Positions 36,569-45,241 of a DNA stretch of 64,000 nucleotides are shown here, piece by piece (position 1 is the stretch's first letter; every line of letters starts with the position of its first letter). The position numbers were made by a program, and so were the translations under genes. Under the pieces are notes generated by a model. That model was not told the origin of the DNA and did no database searches. It saw only the letters and a list, made by a program, of their open reading frames with translations. This DNA is from Alphaproteobacteria bacterium (GTDB lineage Bacteria > Pseudomonadota > Alphaproteobacteria > Reyranellales > Reyranellaceae), in assembly GCA_947474005.1 (NCBI GenBank), contig CANJHI010000002.1:1-64000 (forward strand), written 5' to 3'.

Positions 36569-37816
36569 ATGAAAAGAATCGTCCTTGCGGTTGTCGTCGC
36601 GGCCGTTGCGACCGGGGCACACGCAGAATCGCCGATGGCCTTGCCGATGGCGGCGACGCCGGAGGAGGTTGGGCTTTCCTCGGCGCAGCTCAAGAAACTG
36701 GAAGCGGTGACCAAGCAGCATATCGACGACGGGCTGGTGCCCGGCGCGGTCATGCTGGTGGCGCGGCGCGGCAAGGTCGCGTGGCTCTCGGTGCAGGGCA
36801 AGCGCGACGCTTCGGCGCCCGATCCGATGAAGGCCGATTCGATCTTCCGCATCTATTCGATGACGAAGCCGATCGTGAGCATCGCGCTCATGCAGATGGT
36901 CGAAGAGGGCAAGCTGCAGGTGAGCGATCCCGTGGCCAAGTACCTGCCCGAGATCGGCAAGATGAAGGTCGGCACGGAGGTTGTCGTCGACGGCAAGCCA
37001 ACGCTGCGTCTCAGCGACCCGACGCGGGCGATGACGGTGCAGGACCTGCTGCGCCACACCGCGGGCCTCACCTACGGCAGCCGCGGTGCGTCGCTGATCA
37101 ACGCCTCCTATGCCGACGCCAGGATCGGTGACCGCAGCGCCACCAATGAGGAGATGGTCTCGCGGCTGTCAGGCCTGGCGCTGAAATTCAATCCGGGCGA
37201 CCGCTGGGAATACAGCGTCGCGGTCGACGTGCAGGGCCGCCTGATCGAGGTGATCGACGGCAAGAAGCTGGGCGAGGCGCTTCAGGCGCGCGTGCTGCAG
37301 CCGCTCGGCATGGCCGATTCAGGCTTCCAGGTGCCGGCCGACAAGCTCGCGCGCGCGGCCCAGCCCGGAGCGCGACCGGGTGGCTTGCCGATGACGCCGC
37401 GCTTTGCCGTGAACGACGGCGCCAAGTACGAATCGGGCGGCGGTGGCATGACCAGCACGATGGCCGACTACCTGCGGTTCACCTCGGCACTCGCCAACGG
37501 TGGCACGCTGCAGGGCAAGCGCATCATCGGCAAGAAGACGCTGGAGTTCATGACGGCGGACCACACGCTCAACCGGCCGGGCCGTCCGCTGGGTCTGGGC
37601 TTCGGCCTGGGCTTCGAGGTCCGCACGCGGACGGGCGATTCGGCTCTGCCCGGCACGGTCGGCGAATACGGCTGGGCCGGCAATGCCGGGACGTTGTTCT
37701 GGATCGACCCGAAGGAACAGCTCATCGCCATCTATATGGTGCAGGTGAGCGACCCCGACCGGATTGCGCTGCGCAACCAGTTCCGAACCATGGTGCAAGC
37801 CGCGATCATCGACTGA
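36569..37816 (+). CDS. Secreted serine hydrolase (class C beta-lactamase/EstB-like), tandem copy 1
   Basis: 415 aa with signal peptide MKRIVLAVVVAAVATGAHA. The nucleophile motif is S97-M-T-K100 (IYSMTKPIVS), followed by LLRHTAGLTYG, WEYSVAVDVQG (the Tyr-x-Val site) and GEYGWAGNAGT, where the KTG triad would lie. Members act as esterases, D-peptidases or lovastatin-type acyltransferases rather than as effective beta-lactamases. The start has GGGAGG. The following gene is a close duplicate. Confidence 0.9.
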   Translation: MKRIVLAVVVAAVATGAHAESPMALPMAATPEEVGLSSAQLKKLEAVTKQHIDDGLVPGAVMLVARRGKVAWLSVQGKRDASAPDPMKADSIFRIYSMTKPIVSIALMQMVEEGKLQVSDPVAKYLPEIGKMKVGTEVVVDGKPTLRLSDPTRAMTVQDLLRHTAGLTYGSRGASLINASYADARIGDRSATNEEMVSRLSGLALKFNPGDRWEYSVAVDVQGRLIEVIDGKKLGEALQARVLQPLGMADSGFQVPADKLARAAQPGARPGGLPMTPRFAVNDGAKYESGGGGMTSTMADYLRFTSALANGGTLQGKRIIGKKTLEFMTADHTLNRPGRPLGLGFGLGFEVRTRTGDSALPGTVGEYGWAGNAGTLFWIDPKEQLIAIYMVQVSDPDRIALRNQFRTMVQAAIID

Positions 37817-37844
37817 CACCGAAGAAAAATCAGGAGGAGCGCAC

Positions 37845-39095
37845 ATGAAGAGCCTCACGAGCGTGCTGTCGATCGCCGCACTGCTGGTCGCAGCAAGTGC
37901 GGCCTATGCCGAAACGCCGGCGCCCACGGCGGCCAAGCCGGAGGATGTCGGTCTTTCGTCGGTGCAGCTGAAACGCCTCGAAGCGGCAACCAAGCAGAAT
38001 ATCGACGACGGCCTGATGCCGGGCGCGGTCATGCTGGTGGCGCGGCGCGGCAAGGTCGCGTGGGTGTCCGTCCAGGGCAAGCGCGCACCCGATTCAGACG
38101 ATGCGATGAAGTTCGACTCGATCTTCCGCATCTATTCCATGACCAAGCCGATCGTCAGCCTCGTGCTGATGCAGCTTGTCGAGGAGGGCAGACTGCAGGT
38201 CAGCGATCCCGTCGCCAAGTACCTGCCCGAGATCGGCAAGATGAAGGTCGGCACCGAGGCCATCGTCGACGGCAAGCCGGTGCTGCGCCTAAGCGATCCC
38301 GAGCGCCAGATGACGGTGCAGGACCTGCTGCGCCACACCTCGGGCCTGACCTACGGCAATCGCGGCACCTCGCTCGTCAACAAGGCCTATATCGACGCCA
38401 AGGTCGGCGACCGCACCGCCACCAACGAGGAGATGGTGCAGCGCCTGTCCACCGTGCCGCTGTTGTTTCAGCCGGGCGCGCGCTGGGAATACAGCGTCGC
38501 CGTCGACGTCCAGGGCCGCCTGATCGAGGTCCTGACGGGCAAGAAGCTGGCCGAGGTGCTGACTGAGCGCATCTTCCAGCCGCTCGGCATGGTCGACACG
38601 TCGTTCCAGGTGCCGGCCGCCAAGCTCGCGCGAGCGGCCCAGCCCGGGCAGAAGCCCAACGGCCCGCCGATGACGCCGCGCTTCAAGGTCGATGACGGCG
38701 CCAAGTACGAATCGGGCGGCGGCGGGTTGCTCAGCACCACCGACGATTACCTCCGCTTCACCATGATGCTGGCCAACGGCGGGGCGTTCCAGAACAAGCG
38801 CCTCATCGGCAAGAAGACGCTGGAGTTCATGGCGGCCGACCACACCGGCACCCGTCCGGGCCGTCCCGACGGCTTCGGCTTCGGTCTGGGCTTCGAGGTC
38901 CACACGCGAATGGGCGATTCGGCGCTGATGGGATCGGTCGGCGAATACGGCTGGTCGGGTGCGGCCGGTACGACCTTCTGGGTGGATCCGAAGGAACAGC
39001 TCGTTGCCATCTACATGGTGCAGGCGAGCGAGGGCGACACGCGGTTCCTGCGCAACCAGTTCCGCACCATGGTGCAGGCCGCGATCATCGACTGA
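37845..39095 (+). CDS. Secreted serine hydrolase (class C beta-lactamase/EstB-like), tandem copy 2
   Basis: 416 aa, with leader VLSIAALLVAASAAYA and nucleophile S98-M-T-K101. Long blocks are identical or nearly so to the upstream gene (LQVSDPVAKYLPEIGKMKVG, WEYSVAVDVQGRLIEV, RNQFRTMVQAAIID), indicating fairly recent tandem duplication. It lies 28 nt downstream with its own CAGGAGGAG, so the two form an operon. Differences cluster in signal peptides and surface loops. Confidence 0.9.
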   Translation: MKSLTSVLSIAALLVAASAAYAETPAPTAAKPEDVGLSSVQLKRLEAATKQNIDDGLMPGAVMLVARRGKVAWVSVQGKRAPDSDDAMKFDSIFRIYSMTKPIVSLVLMQLVEEGRLQVSDPVAKYLPEIGKMKVGTEAIVDGKPVLRLSDPERQMTVQDLLRHTSGLTYGNRGTSLVNKAYIDAKVGDRTATNEEMVQRLSTVPLLFQPGARWEYSVAVDVQGRLIEVLTGKKLAEVLTERIFQPLGMVDTSFQVPAAKLARAAQPGQKPNGPPMTPRFKVDDGAKYESGGGGLLSTTDDYLRFTMMLANGGAFQNKRLIGKKTLEFMAADHTGTRPGRPDGFGFGLGFEVHTRMGDSALMGSVGEYGWSGAAGTTFWVDPKEQLVAIYMVQASEGDTRFLRNQFRTMVQAAIID

Positions 39096-39116
39096 CGTTC
39101 TTCTGGACCGCGGTCC

Positions 39117-40190
39117 CTAGACGGCCACCTGGCGGATGCCGCCGCGCGGGCGGCCGGCCTCGATCTCCTGCCACAGGATCTCGTGGCCCTCGGGCAGCGG
39201 GCGGTTGTTGCGCATGGTGAGCCAGAGGCGGAGCAGCATGCGGTCGTTCCCGGAGGACGCATCGTCCTCGAACGGCGTGCGGCCGTGGTAGGTGACGTGG
39301 CTGTTGATCAGCTGCAGGTCGCCGGGCTGCAAGGTCATCTCGAAACAGAGTTCCTCGGCCGTCTGCATCAGCAGATCGATCGCCTCGCGCTGGGCGTCGG
39401 TGAGCTTGGGCACGTCGGGCGCCATCTGGGCCGCCTCGATGAAGGTGAGCGAGTAGTGTGAGGTGAGCTTGCCGTCGCGCAGGCCGAAGATCGGCAGCGG
39501 GTAGGCGGTCTCGCGGGTCGTGGCTTCGCCGTCCTTCTTGGTGCCTTCCTCGCCGAAGCGGCTGCGCCAGTAGTCCTGGAACAGGAGTTCGAGCAGGTCG
39601 GGCCGCTTCGCCAGGATGGCGTTGTGGATGGCGGGCGTGCTGGCAAGCTTGCTGACCCCGCCGGCGCGCGCCTGGCGCACGCAGAGCAGGCCCACGACGT
39701 CGGTGCGGTCGGTGTGGAAACGAAGACCGCCGTTGGTCAGCGTGCGGGCGTAGGAGGAGAGGAAGGTCGATCCCTTGTCGTCCTTGGTCTCGCCGTAGGT
39801 GCGGCCGACGTGGGCGCCCTCGTCGCGGATCGCGCGCATCAGCTCGCCGCTCCGGTTCTGGAACACCGGCGTGCCGATATGCGTGCCGAGACCGAAGTAC
39901 ATCTGGCGCAGTTCGTCTTCGCTGTAAGCGTCGACCGGAATGCCGCGCAGCTTGATCATGCCGCAGCCGTTCTCGAGTTCGTCGGCGACGTCGTCGAGCA
40001 GGTCGCCGAGCATCGGCAGCACGAAATCCTCGCGCGTGATCTCCTGCCACGGCACGCCGCGCACCGATTTGACGGCCATGTCGAGTTCGTCGAGCGCCTC
40101 GGCCGGCAGGTCGCGGATCCAGCGTCGGGAGTCCTTGATGTCCTGGCCGAGCCAGACGGCCGGGCCGGCGAGGGGTGTGCGTGTTGTCAT
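39117..40190 (-). CDS. TauD/TfdA family Fe(II)/2-oxoglutarate dioxygenase
   Basis: 357-aa oxygenase. The facial triad is visible as H-T-D (RFHTDRTD) and the distal His in NSHVTYHGRTPF. The 2-oxoglutarate-binding Arg is in MLLRLWLTMRNNRPLP. The N-terminal region (MIKLRGIPVDAY) is typical of this subgroup. The gene is last in a minus-strand run behind a HutC-type regulator and an SsuABC-like importer, so its substrate is probably what that importer brings in (inference). There is no signal peptide. Confidence 0.88.
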   Translation of the reverse strand: MTTRTPLAGPAVWLGQDIKDSRRWIRDLPAEALDELDMAVKSVRGVPWQEITREDFVLPMLGDLLDDVADELENGCGMIKLRGIPVDAYSEDELRQMYFGLGTHIGTPVFQNRSGELMRAIRDEGAHVGRTYGETKDDKGSTFLSSYARTLTNGGLRFHTDRTDVVGLLCVRQARAGGVSKLASTPAIHNAILAKRPDLLELLFQDYWRSRFGEEGTKKDGEATTRETAYPLPIFGLRDGKLTSHYSLTFIEAAQMAPDVPKLTDAQREAIDLLMQTAEELCFEMTLQPGDLQLINSHVTYHGRTPFEDDASSGNDRMLLRLWLTMRNNRPLPEGHEILWQEIEAGRPRGGIRQVAV

Positions 40191-40247
40191 GGCGCCATTA
40201 TACCTCGCTGGCTGTACCTTTGCGCACCGTTTTTCGGCGGCTGGTCA

Positions 40248-40973
40248 TCAGCTAAATCTCTGATTTCCGACGGCATCGAACCGGCATCCCAGGCGGTAGC
40301 GCGATGAGGGGTGCAGGCAGCGCACCATCGTCACCGGCGTCGCGCGCGTCCAGGTGCGGCGCGTCAGCAGCAGGCATGGCTCCGATGCCGCAATCTGCAG
40401 GTGGCCTGCCTGTTCCGCCGTCGGCAGCACGGCGTCGACGACATGCTCGATCTCGTCGAACGGCACGTTCTGCACCAGGTAGTCGCCCGGCGGCGCGGCG
40501 TTGAAATCCCGCTCGAGGAAGGCCGGCACGACGTGCGGATTGACGTAGCGGTCCTCGAGCTGGACCGGAACCTCGTTCTCGAGATGAAGGCACACCGAGT
40601 GGAAGACCGACTCGGCGGCGCGCAGGCCCAGCCAGACAGCGATGTCGGGCGAGGCCGCTACCCGTTCGGTGGCGAGCAGCACGAAGCGATAATCGTGGCC
40701 GCGCTGGCGAACCTCGCGGCCGATGCTGGCGATGTGCAGCAGGGTCGATTGCGGCTTGTCCTCGGCCACGAAACTGCCGACGCCGGCCACCCGCACGATG
40801 CGGCCCTGCTGAACGAGATCGCGGAGCGCGCGATTGACGGTCATGCGCGACATGCCGAACTGCTGGACCAGCTCGTGCTCCGACGGCAGGCGGTGGCCGG
40901 GTGGCCATGAGCCGTCCTGGATGCGGCGGACGATATAGTCCTCGACCTGCTTATAAAGCGCCGTCGGTTCCAT
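40248..40973 (-). CDS. hutC: GntR/HutC family transcriptional regulator (copy 1)
   Basis: 241 aa. The winged helix occupies residues 1-70 (GSWPPGHRLPSEHELVQQFG, SRMTVNRALRDLVQQGRIVR), then a UTRA effector domain with VFHSVCLHLENEVPVQLEDR, YLVQNVPFDEIEHVVDAVLP and the C-terminal LLLTRRTW. The VQLEDRxVN segment is characteristic of HutC, the urocanate-responsive repressor of histidine utilisation. It starts 2 nt after the stop of the ABC ATPase gene. The hut catabolic genes lie 4-9 kb away. Confidence 0.88.
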   Translation of the reverse strand: MEPTALYKQVEDYIVRRIQDGSWPPGHRLPSEHELVQQFGMSRMTVNRALRDLVQQGRIVRVAGVGSFVAEDKPQSTLLHIASIGREVRQRGHDYRFVLLATERVAASPDIAVWLGLRAAESVFHSVCLHLENEVPVQLEDRYVNPHVVPAFLERDFNAAPPGDYLVQNVPFDEIEHVVDAVLPTAEQAGHLQIAASEPCLLLTRRTWTRATPVTMVRCLHPSSRYRLGCRFDAVGNQRFS

Positions 40974-40975
40974 GC

Positions 40976-41758
40976 TCAGTGATCCGCCGCCATTGCTTCG
41001 ACCCGGATTTCCTCGGTGAGCTGGGCCTTCAGCGCCATGAACTCCGGTGAGGTCTTGATGGTGTAGTGGCGGGGATGGGGAAAGTCGGCCGCCACCTCGG
41101 CCTTGATGCGGCCGGGCCGCGCGCTCATCACCACGACGCGGTTCGCCATGAAGATCGCTTCGTCGATATCGTGGGTGACGAAGATCACGGTCTTCTGCGC
41201 CTGCTCCCAGATGCCGAGCAGCAGTTCCTGCATCAGCACGCGCGTCTGGTTGTCGAGCGCGCCGAACGGCTCGTCGAGCAGCAGGATCTTGGGGTCGTTG
41301 GCCAGTGCCCGGGCGATCGCCACCCTCTGTTGCATGCCGCCGGAGAGCTGCTTGGGGTAATGCTCCTCGAAGCCGCGCAGGCCGACCTGGGCGATGAAGC
41401 GTTCGCTGATCTCGCGCTGCCCGGCCGCCGGCATGCCCTTCTCGCGCAGGCCGAAGCAGATGTTCTGGCGCACGGTCAGCCAGGGAAACAGCGTATAGCT
41501 CTGGAACACCACGCCGCGGTCGGCGCCGGCACCCGCGATCGGCGTTCCATCGAGCAGGATGTCGCCGGCAGTCGGAGTCTCCAGTCCGGCCACCAGCCGG
41601 AGCAGGGTGGACTTGCCGCAGCCCGAGGGGCCCAGCACGGTGATGAAGTCGTTGTCGGCAACGTCCAACGAGATCGGCTGCAATGCCTGCGTGGGCGGCA
41701 CGCCGCGATGCATGCCGGGGAAGGTCTTGGCCACCTTGCGGATGGACAGGCGGCTCAC
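40976..41758 (-). CDS. ABC transporter ATP-binding protein (SsuB/TauB/NrtD type)
   Basis: 260-aa cytoplasmic ATPase. Walker A is GPSGCGKSTLL, Q-loop VFQSYTLFPWLTV, signature LSGGMQQR, Walker B ILLLDEPFGALD and switch His in FVTHDIDEA. PFGALDNQTR is typical of the nitrate/sulfonate/taurine importers. It starts with GTG (41758), overlapping the permease stop by 4 nt, which supports tight coupling. It forms an importer with the next two upstream genes. Confidence 0.93.
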   Translation of the reverse strand: MSRLSIRKVAKTFPGMHRGVPPTQALQPISLDVADNDFITVLGPSGCGKSTLLRLVAGLETPTAGDILLDGTPIAGAGADRGVVFQSYTLFPWLTVRQNICFGLREKGMPAAGQREISERFIAQVGLRGFEEHYPKQLSGGMQQRVAIARALANDPKILLLDEPFGALDNQTRVLMQELLLGIWEQAQKTVIFVTHDIDEAIFMANRVVVMSARPGRIKAEVAADFPHPRHYTIKTSPEFMALKAQLTEEIRVEAMAADH

Positions 41759-42531
41759 CGCTGCAGGCTCCACGAGAACAGGTGCTGGTTGACCCTCTTG
41801 AACACGACGTCGGAGAGCAGGCCGACCAGGCCGATGACCACGATGCCGGCGATGATGTGGTCGGTCGCCATCAGCGCCTGGCTGTCGGTGATCATGTGGC
41901 CGATGCCCGAGGAGGCGCCGATCAACTCGGCCACGATGATGTAGGTCCAGCCCAGCCCCAGCACCTGGCGCAGCGCCTCGGCGATATCCGGCGCGGCGCC
42001 CGGCAGCACCACCCGGCGGATCACACCGCTGTCCCGGCAGCCCAGCGTATAGGCCGCCTCGACAAGATCGCGGCGCGTGCCGCTCACGATCATGGCGATC
42101 ATGAGCGTGAGCTGGAAGAAGCAGCCGATGAAAATCACCGTCAGCTTCTGGGCCTCGCCGATGCCGACCCACAGGATCAACAGCGGGATGAAGGCCGACG
42201 CCGGCAGGTAGCGGGCAAAGGAGACGAAGGGCTCGAAGAAAGCCTCGATCGGCTTATAGGTGCCCATCGCGATGCCGAGCGGCACCGCGATGACGGCGGC
42301 GAGCAGGAAGCCGCCGACGACGCGCCAGACCGTCATGCCGACATCGAGGCCGAACTTCTGGTTGGCGAAGAGGTCCCAGCCCGAGAGCAGCGTCTGCCAG
42401 GGCGACGCAAGGAAGTGCTTCGGCACCGCGCCGCTCCAGGTGAGCAGGGCCCATAGGGCGACGAAGCCCACGAAGAACGCCACGCCCAGAAGGATCCGGC
42501 TTTCCCGTGTGACGGGAACGAGCAGTTTCAT
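41755..42531 (-). CDS. ABC transporter permease (SsuC/TauC type)
   Basis: 258-aa inner-membrane protein with about six membrane segments. The cytoplasmic EAA loop reads EAAYTLGCRDSGVIRRVVLPG, as in sulfonate/taurine-type permeases. The region RYLPASAFIPLLILWVGIGE is also a family marker. It is overlapped by the ATPase gene and lies 54 nt after the binding-protein gene on the minus strand. Confidence 0.93.
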   Translation of the reverse strand: MKLLVPVTRESRILLGVAFFVGFVALWALLTWSGAVPKHFLASPWQTLLSGWDLFANQKFGLDVGMTVWRVVGGFLLAAVIAVPLGIAMGTYKPIEAFFEPFVSFARYLPASAFIPLLILWVGIGEAQKLTVIFIGCFFQLTLMIAMIVSGTRRDLVEAAYTLGCRDSGVIRRVVLPGAAPDIAEALRQVLGLGWTYIIVAELIGASSGIGHMITDSQALMATDHIIAGIVVIGLVGLLSDVVFKRVNQHLFSWSLQR

Positions 42532-42585
42532 GCGTCTTTCTTCTCAATCCTCCTCCCCCGATGACGGGGGAGGAGAAAGATTTCC

Positions 42586-43548
42586 CTAGTTCAGGTAGCT
42601 GGTGTCGAACAGCGTATCCATGTTGTCCGGCAGCGTCTTGATCACGCCGATTTCCAGCAGCAGCGCGGCGGCTTCCTTGTTGAAGGCCTGGATCTCGCCG
42701 CCGAAGAACTTCTTGTTGGCGTCGCGGTCGGCCCATTTGATCTTGGCCTGCGACTTCTCGAACTGCTCGGCCGTCTGCTTCACGTCGGCGCCCATGATGG
42801 TGAAGGCCTTTTCCTTGTCCTTGGCGATCATGTCCAACGCCTGGAAGTAGCTGTCGACCAGTGCCTTCACCGCCTTGGGGTTCTCCTTGATGAACTTCGG
42901 CGTGCAGCCGAACGAGTCGAACACCATCGGATACTGCAGCGAATCGGCGATCAGCTTGCCTGTCTCCGGCTTGTCGCGCACCAGGCTGAGATAGGGCTCG
43001 TAGGTGACGGCGGCGTCGAGATCGGTGCCCGTGACGAAGGCATTGGCGGCCGGTGCGGGCTCCAGGGTGACGAGCTTCACGTCTTTCAGCGACATGCCGT
43101 TCTTCTTCAGGATCCAGGCCAGCGTGAAGTGCGGATTGGTGCCAGGCGCCGAGGCGGCGACGGTCTTGCCCTTGAGGTCGGCGACCTTGGAGATGCTGTT
43201 GCGGGCGACGATGCCGTCCGAGCCCATGCCCTGGTCCATCTTGAAGAGCTGGGTGGTGGCGATGCCGTTGGTGTTCCACACGATCCAGGTCTCGACCGTG
43301 GTCGCGGCGCACTGCAGGTCGCCCGAGGCGATGGCCAGGTGGCGGTCCTTCTGCGGGATCTTCTTGATCGACACGTCGAGGCCGTTCGCCTTGTAGATGC
43401 CGGCCTCCTTGGCGAGCGTGATCGGCGCGAAGCCGGTCCAGCCGGAGATGCCGATGGCGACCTTGGTGTCCTGCGCTTGGGCGATCGACGCGCCGCCGGC
43501 GACGGCGGCTGCCGCAACGACGGCGGCGAATGCTGTGAACTTGGGCAT
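42586..43548 (-). CDS. ABC transporter substrate-binding protein (SsuA/TauA/NMT1-like)
   Basis: 320-aa periplasmic receptor with leader FAAVVAAAAVAGGASIAQAQ. The fold shows VAIGISGWTGFAPITLAKEA, DLQCAATTVETWIVW, DGIVARNSISKVADLKGKTV and SYFQALDMIAKDKEKAF. The ligand may be an imidazole or amine compound in view of the hut neighbours, but this family also takes sulfonates, nitrate and pyrimidine precursors. ATG 43548 has GGAGC upstream. Confidence 0.9.
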   Translation of the reverse strand: MPKFTAFAAVVAAAAVAGGASIAQAQDTKVAIGISGWTGFAPITLAKEAGIYKANGLDVSIKKIPQKDRHLAIASGDLQCAATTVETWIVWNTNGIATTQLFKMDQGMGSDGIVARNSISKVADLKGKTVAASAPGTNPHFTLAWILKKNGMSLKDVKLVTLEPAPAANAFVTGTDLDAAVTYEPYLSLVRDKPETGKLIADSLQYPMVFDSFGCTPKFIKENPKAVKALVDSYFQALDMIAKDKEKAFTIMGADVKQTAEQFEKSQAKIKWADRDANKKFFGGEIQAFNKEAAALLLEIGVIKTLPDNMDTLFDTSYLN

Positions 43549-43573
43549 GACGAAGCTCCGTTTGAGGTGAATA

Positions 43574-44383
43574 TTACGAGCGATAGACGACGGGAAAGAG
43601 CGGAGTATCGAGTGGCTCGCCGTCTTCGAGCCGGAGATCGGGGAAGGGCGGCGAGGTCCTGCCGGCGCGCTTGGCGAAGACCACATCATCGCCGACCCAG
43701 CGGGCGGAGAAGACGCGGCGCGCGCGTGGCGAGCGATTGGCGGGCGCGCCGTGCACGGTGCGGAAACTGAAGGCGATGGCATCGCCGGGCTCCATGTCCC
43801 AGCCGGCAATGTCGAGCTGGCCGCGCATCGCCTCGATGTCGGGCATGACCTCGAAATCGTCGTTCTCGTAGAGACGCGTGCCGTCGAAGCGCATCGGCCT
43901 GAAACCTTTGCCCCAGCGGTGCGAGCCGCTGATGCATTCCATCACGACATCGCGCGACACGGGATCGAGCGGAATCCAGAAGCTCACGCTCTGCTGGCCT
44001 TCGACGCAGTAGTAGGGCTGGTCCTGATGCCAGGGGGTGACGGTGCTGGTGCCTGGCTGTTTGACGAGCACATGATCGTGGAAGAAGCGCGCCGTCTTCG
44101 ACCGCATCAGCCGCGCCGCGACCTCGGCCGCATTCGATTCCAGAACGAACGCCTGGAATTGGGAGATGCGCTGCCAGTTGCACAAGTCCTGGAAGAAGGG
44201 CGCCGAGCCATCCGCCGGCCGCACCGTCCGCTCGAGCGGGCTGGGATCGGCCATCAGCGCATCGATGCCGGCCCGCAGCGTATCTATCCAAGGTGTGAAA
44301 ACCTGGCGCAGAACGACGACCCCATCCCGTTGGTAGGACGCCACATCTTCCTCTGTCGCCAGTGATCGGTCCGAACCGCTCAT
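43574..44383 (-). CDS. Phytanoyl-CoA dioxygenase (PhyH) family Fe(II)/2-oxoglutarate oxygenase
   Basis: 269 aa. The metal triad is H-Q-D in TPWHQDQPYYCVEG and the distal His in FRTVHGAPANRS. The 2-oxoglutarate Arg is likely in ARRVFSARWVGDD. Bacterial PhyH-like enzymes hydroxylate or cleave many small molecules, including quaternary amines, amino acids and sulfonates. It is the first gene of the leftward importer operon. GGAGGG precedes its ATG, and a hut-type operator lies 15 nt further upstream. Confidence 0.88.
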   Translation of the reverse strand: MSGSDRSLATEEDVASYQRDGVVVLRQVFTPWIDTLRAGIDALMADPSPLERTVRPADGSAPFFQDLCNWQRISQFQAFVLESNAAEVAARLMRSKTARFFHDHVLVKQPGTSTVTPWHQDQPYYCVEGQQSVSFWIPLDPVSRDVVMECISGSHRWGKGFRPMRFDGTRLYENDDFEVMPDIEAMRGQLDIAGWDMEPGDAIAFSFRTVHGAPANRSPRARRVFSARWVGDDVVFAKRAGRTSPPFPDLRLEDGEPLDTPLFPVVYRS

Positions 44384-44397
44384 GCCGCCCTCCGCAG

Positions 44398-44411
44398 CTT
44401 GTCTATACAGG
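44398..44411. promoter_or_regulatory. Candidate HutC-type operator upstream of the PhyH-importer operon
   Basis: CTTGTCTATACAGG, containing the dyad TGTCTATACA (reverse complement TGTATAGACA). HutC operators described in pseudomonads are TGTATATACA-like dyads. The site is 15 nt before the first ATG of the operon and near-identical to the site before hutI, which supports shared regulation. Confidence 0.6.
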
Positions 44412-44463
44412 ATAAGTCAGCACGAATTGTGCCAACTGGCAACGATTTGCGCGCCTTTCGGTC

Positions 44464-45192
44464 TCATGTCTGGGACGGCGTGAAGCGCGCGATCAATTCG
44501 TGAGCGTTGCCCGGATAGGTGAGACGGACGTGGGTGACGGGGATCTCGGCCCGCCAGGTCCGGCGTTCGACCACCAGGCAGGGCATTCCCGGCCGCGCGG
44601 CCAGGGCTGCCGCCGTCGAGGCGCTGGCGGCGACGGCGCGGATTTTGTGCTCGGCAGCGGTCCACGGCACGCTCTCCAGCAGCCATCCTCCGGGGGCCAG
44701 CGCCGAGAAATCCTCCTTGGCCGCCCGCGGTACGGCCGTGAGATTGATCAGCCGTTCTTCCAGACAGAAGACCTTCGTGCCGGCGAAATGCCGGCCGACC
44801 AGCGCCAGGACCCGCCCTGACGCGCCGACGCTGAGGCAAGCACGGTCGGCGCGCGTGCTCCTGCGCGCCGCGCGTTCGATCAGCGCGAACCGGTAGGGCA
44901 GGCCCAGCGCCAGTACCTCGGTCTTGATGTCGTGGATCTCCAGCACCGCCGCCTGGGAGTGCGGGCGCTTGACGAAGCTACCCGCCTTGCGGCGGCGTTC
45001 GACGAGGCCCGCCCGGACGAGTTTTCCCAAAACGCTGCTGACGGTCATGCGCGAGCAGTCGTAGCGGGCCGCCAGCTCATGCTCGGTGGCGATGCGGGCA
45101 CCCGGCAGCCATTCGCCCGACAGGATCTTGCCCTGAAGGTCGGCGAGAATGCGCTGATGGAGCGAGGCCGGTGGGATCGCTTTCCTGGTCAT
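44464..45192 (-). CDS. GntR/HutC-like transcriptional regulator (copy 2)
   Basis: 242 aa. The winged helix is [20 protein letters not shown] followed by [20 protein letters not shown]. The UTRA-type domain has [31 protein letters not shown] and CLVVERRTW. It parallels the other HutC-like gene 4 kb away but is clearly diverged. It is transcribed divergently from hutI, from a 49-bp gap containing a TGTATAGTCA dyad, so it is the likely local repressor. ATG 45192 has only a weak Shine-Dalgarno. Confidence 0.85.
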   Translation of the reverse strand: MTRKAIPPASLHQRILADLQGKILSGEWLPGARIATEHELAARYDCSRMTVSSVLGKLVRAGLVERRRKAGSFVKRPHSQAAVLEIHDIKTEVLALGLPYRFALIERAARRSTRADRACLSVGASGRVLALVGRHFAGTKVFCLEERLINLTAVPRAAKEDFSALAPGGWLLESVPWTAAEHKIRAVAASASTAAALAARPGMPCLVVERRTWRAEIPVTHVRLTYPGNAHELIARFTPSQT

Positions 45193-45215
45193 GAACCGTC
45201 CGAGTAGACAGGCGT

Positions 45216-45235
45216 TATTATGTATAGTCATAATA
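45216..45235. promoter_or_regulatory. Candidate HutC-type operator between the GntR gene and hutI
   Basis: A 7-bp perfect inverted repeat TATTATG...CATAATA around TATAGT. It includes TGTATAGTCA (45221-45230), which matches the site at 44400-44409 in 9 of 10 positions when that site is read in reverse complement. It ends 6 nt before the hutI ATG, so bound repressor would block initiation. Confidence 0.6.
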
Positions 45236-45241
45236 TGCCAC

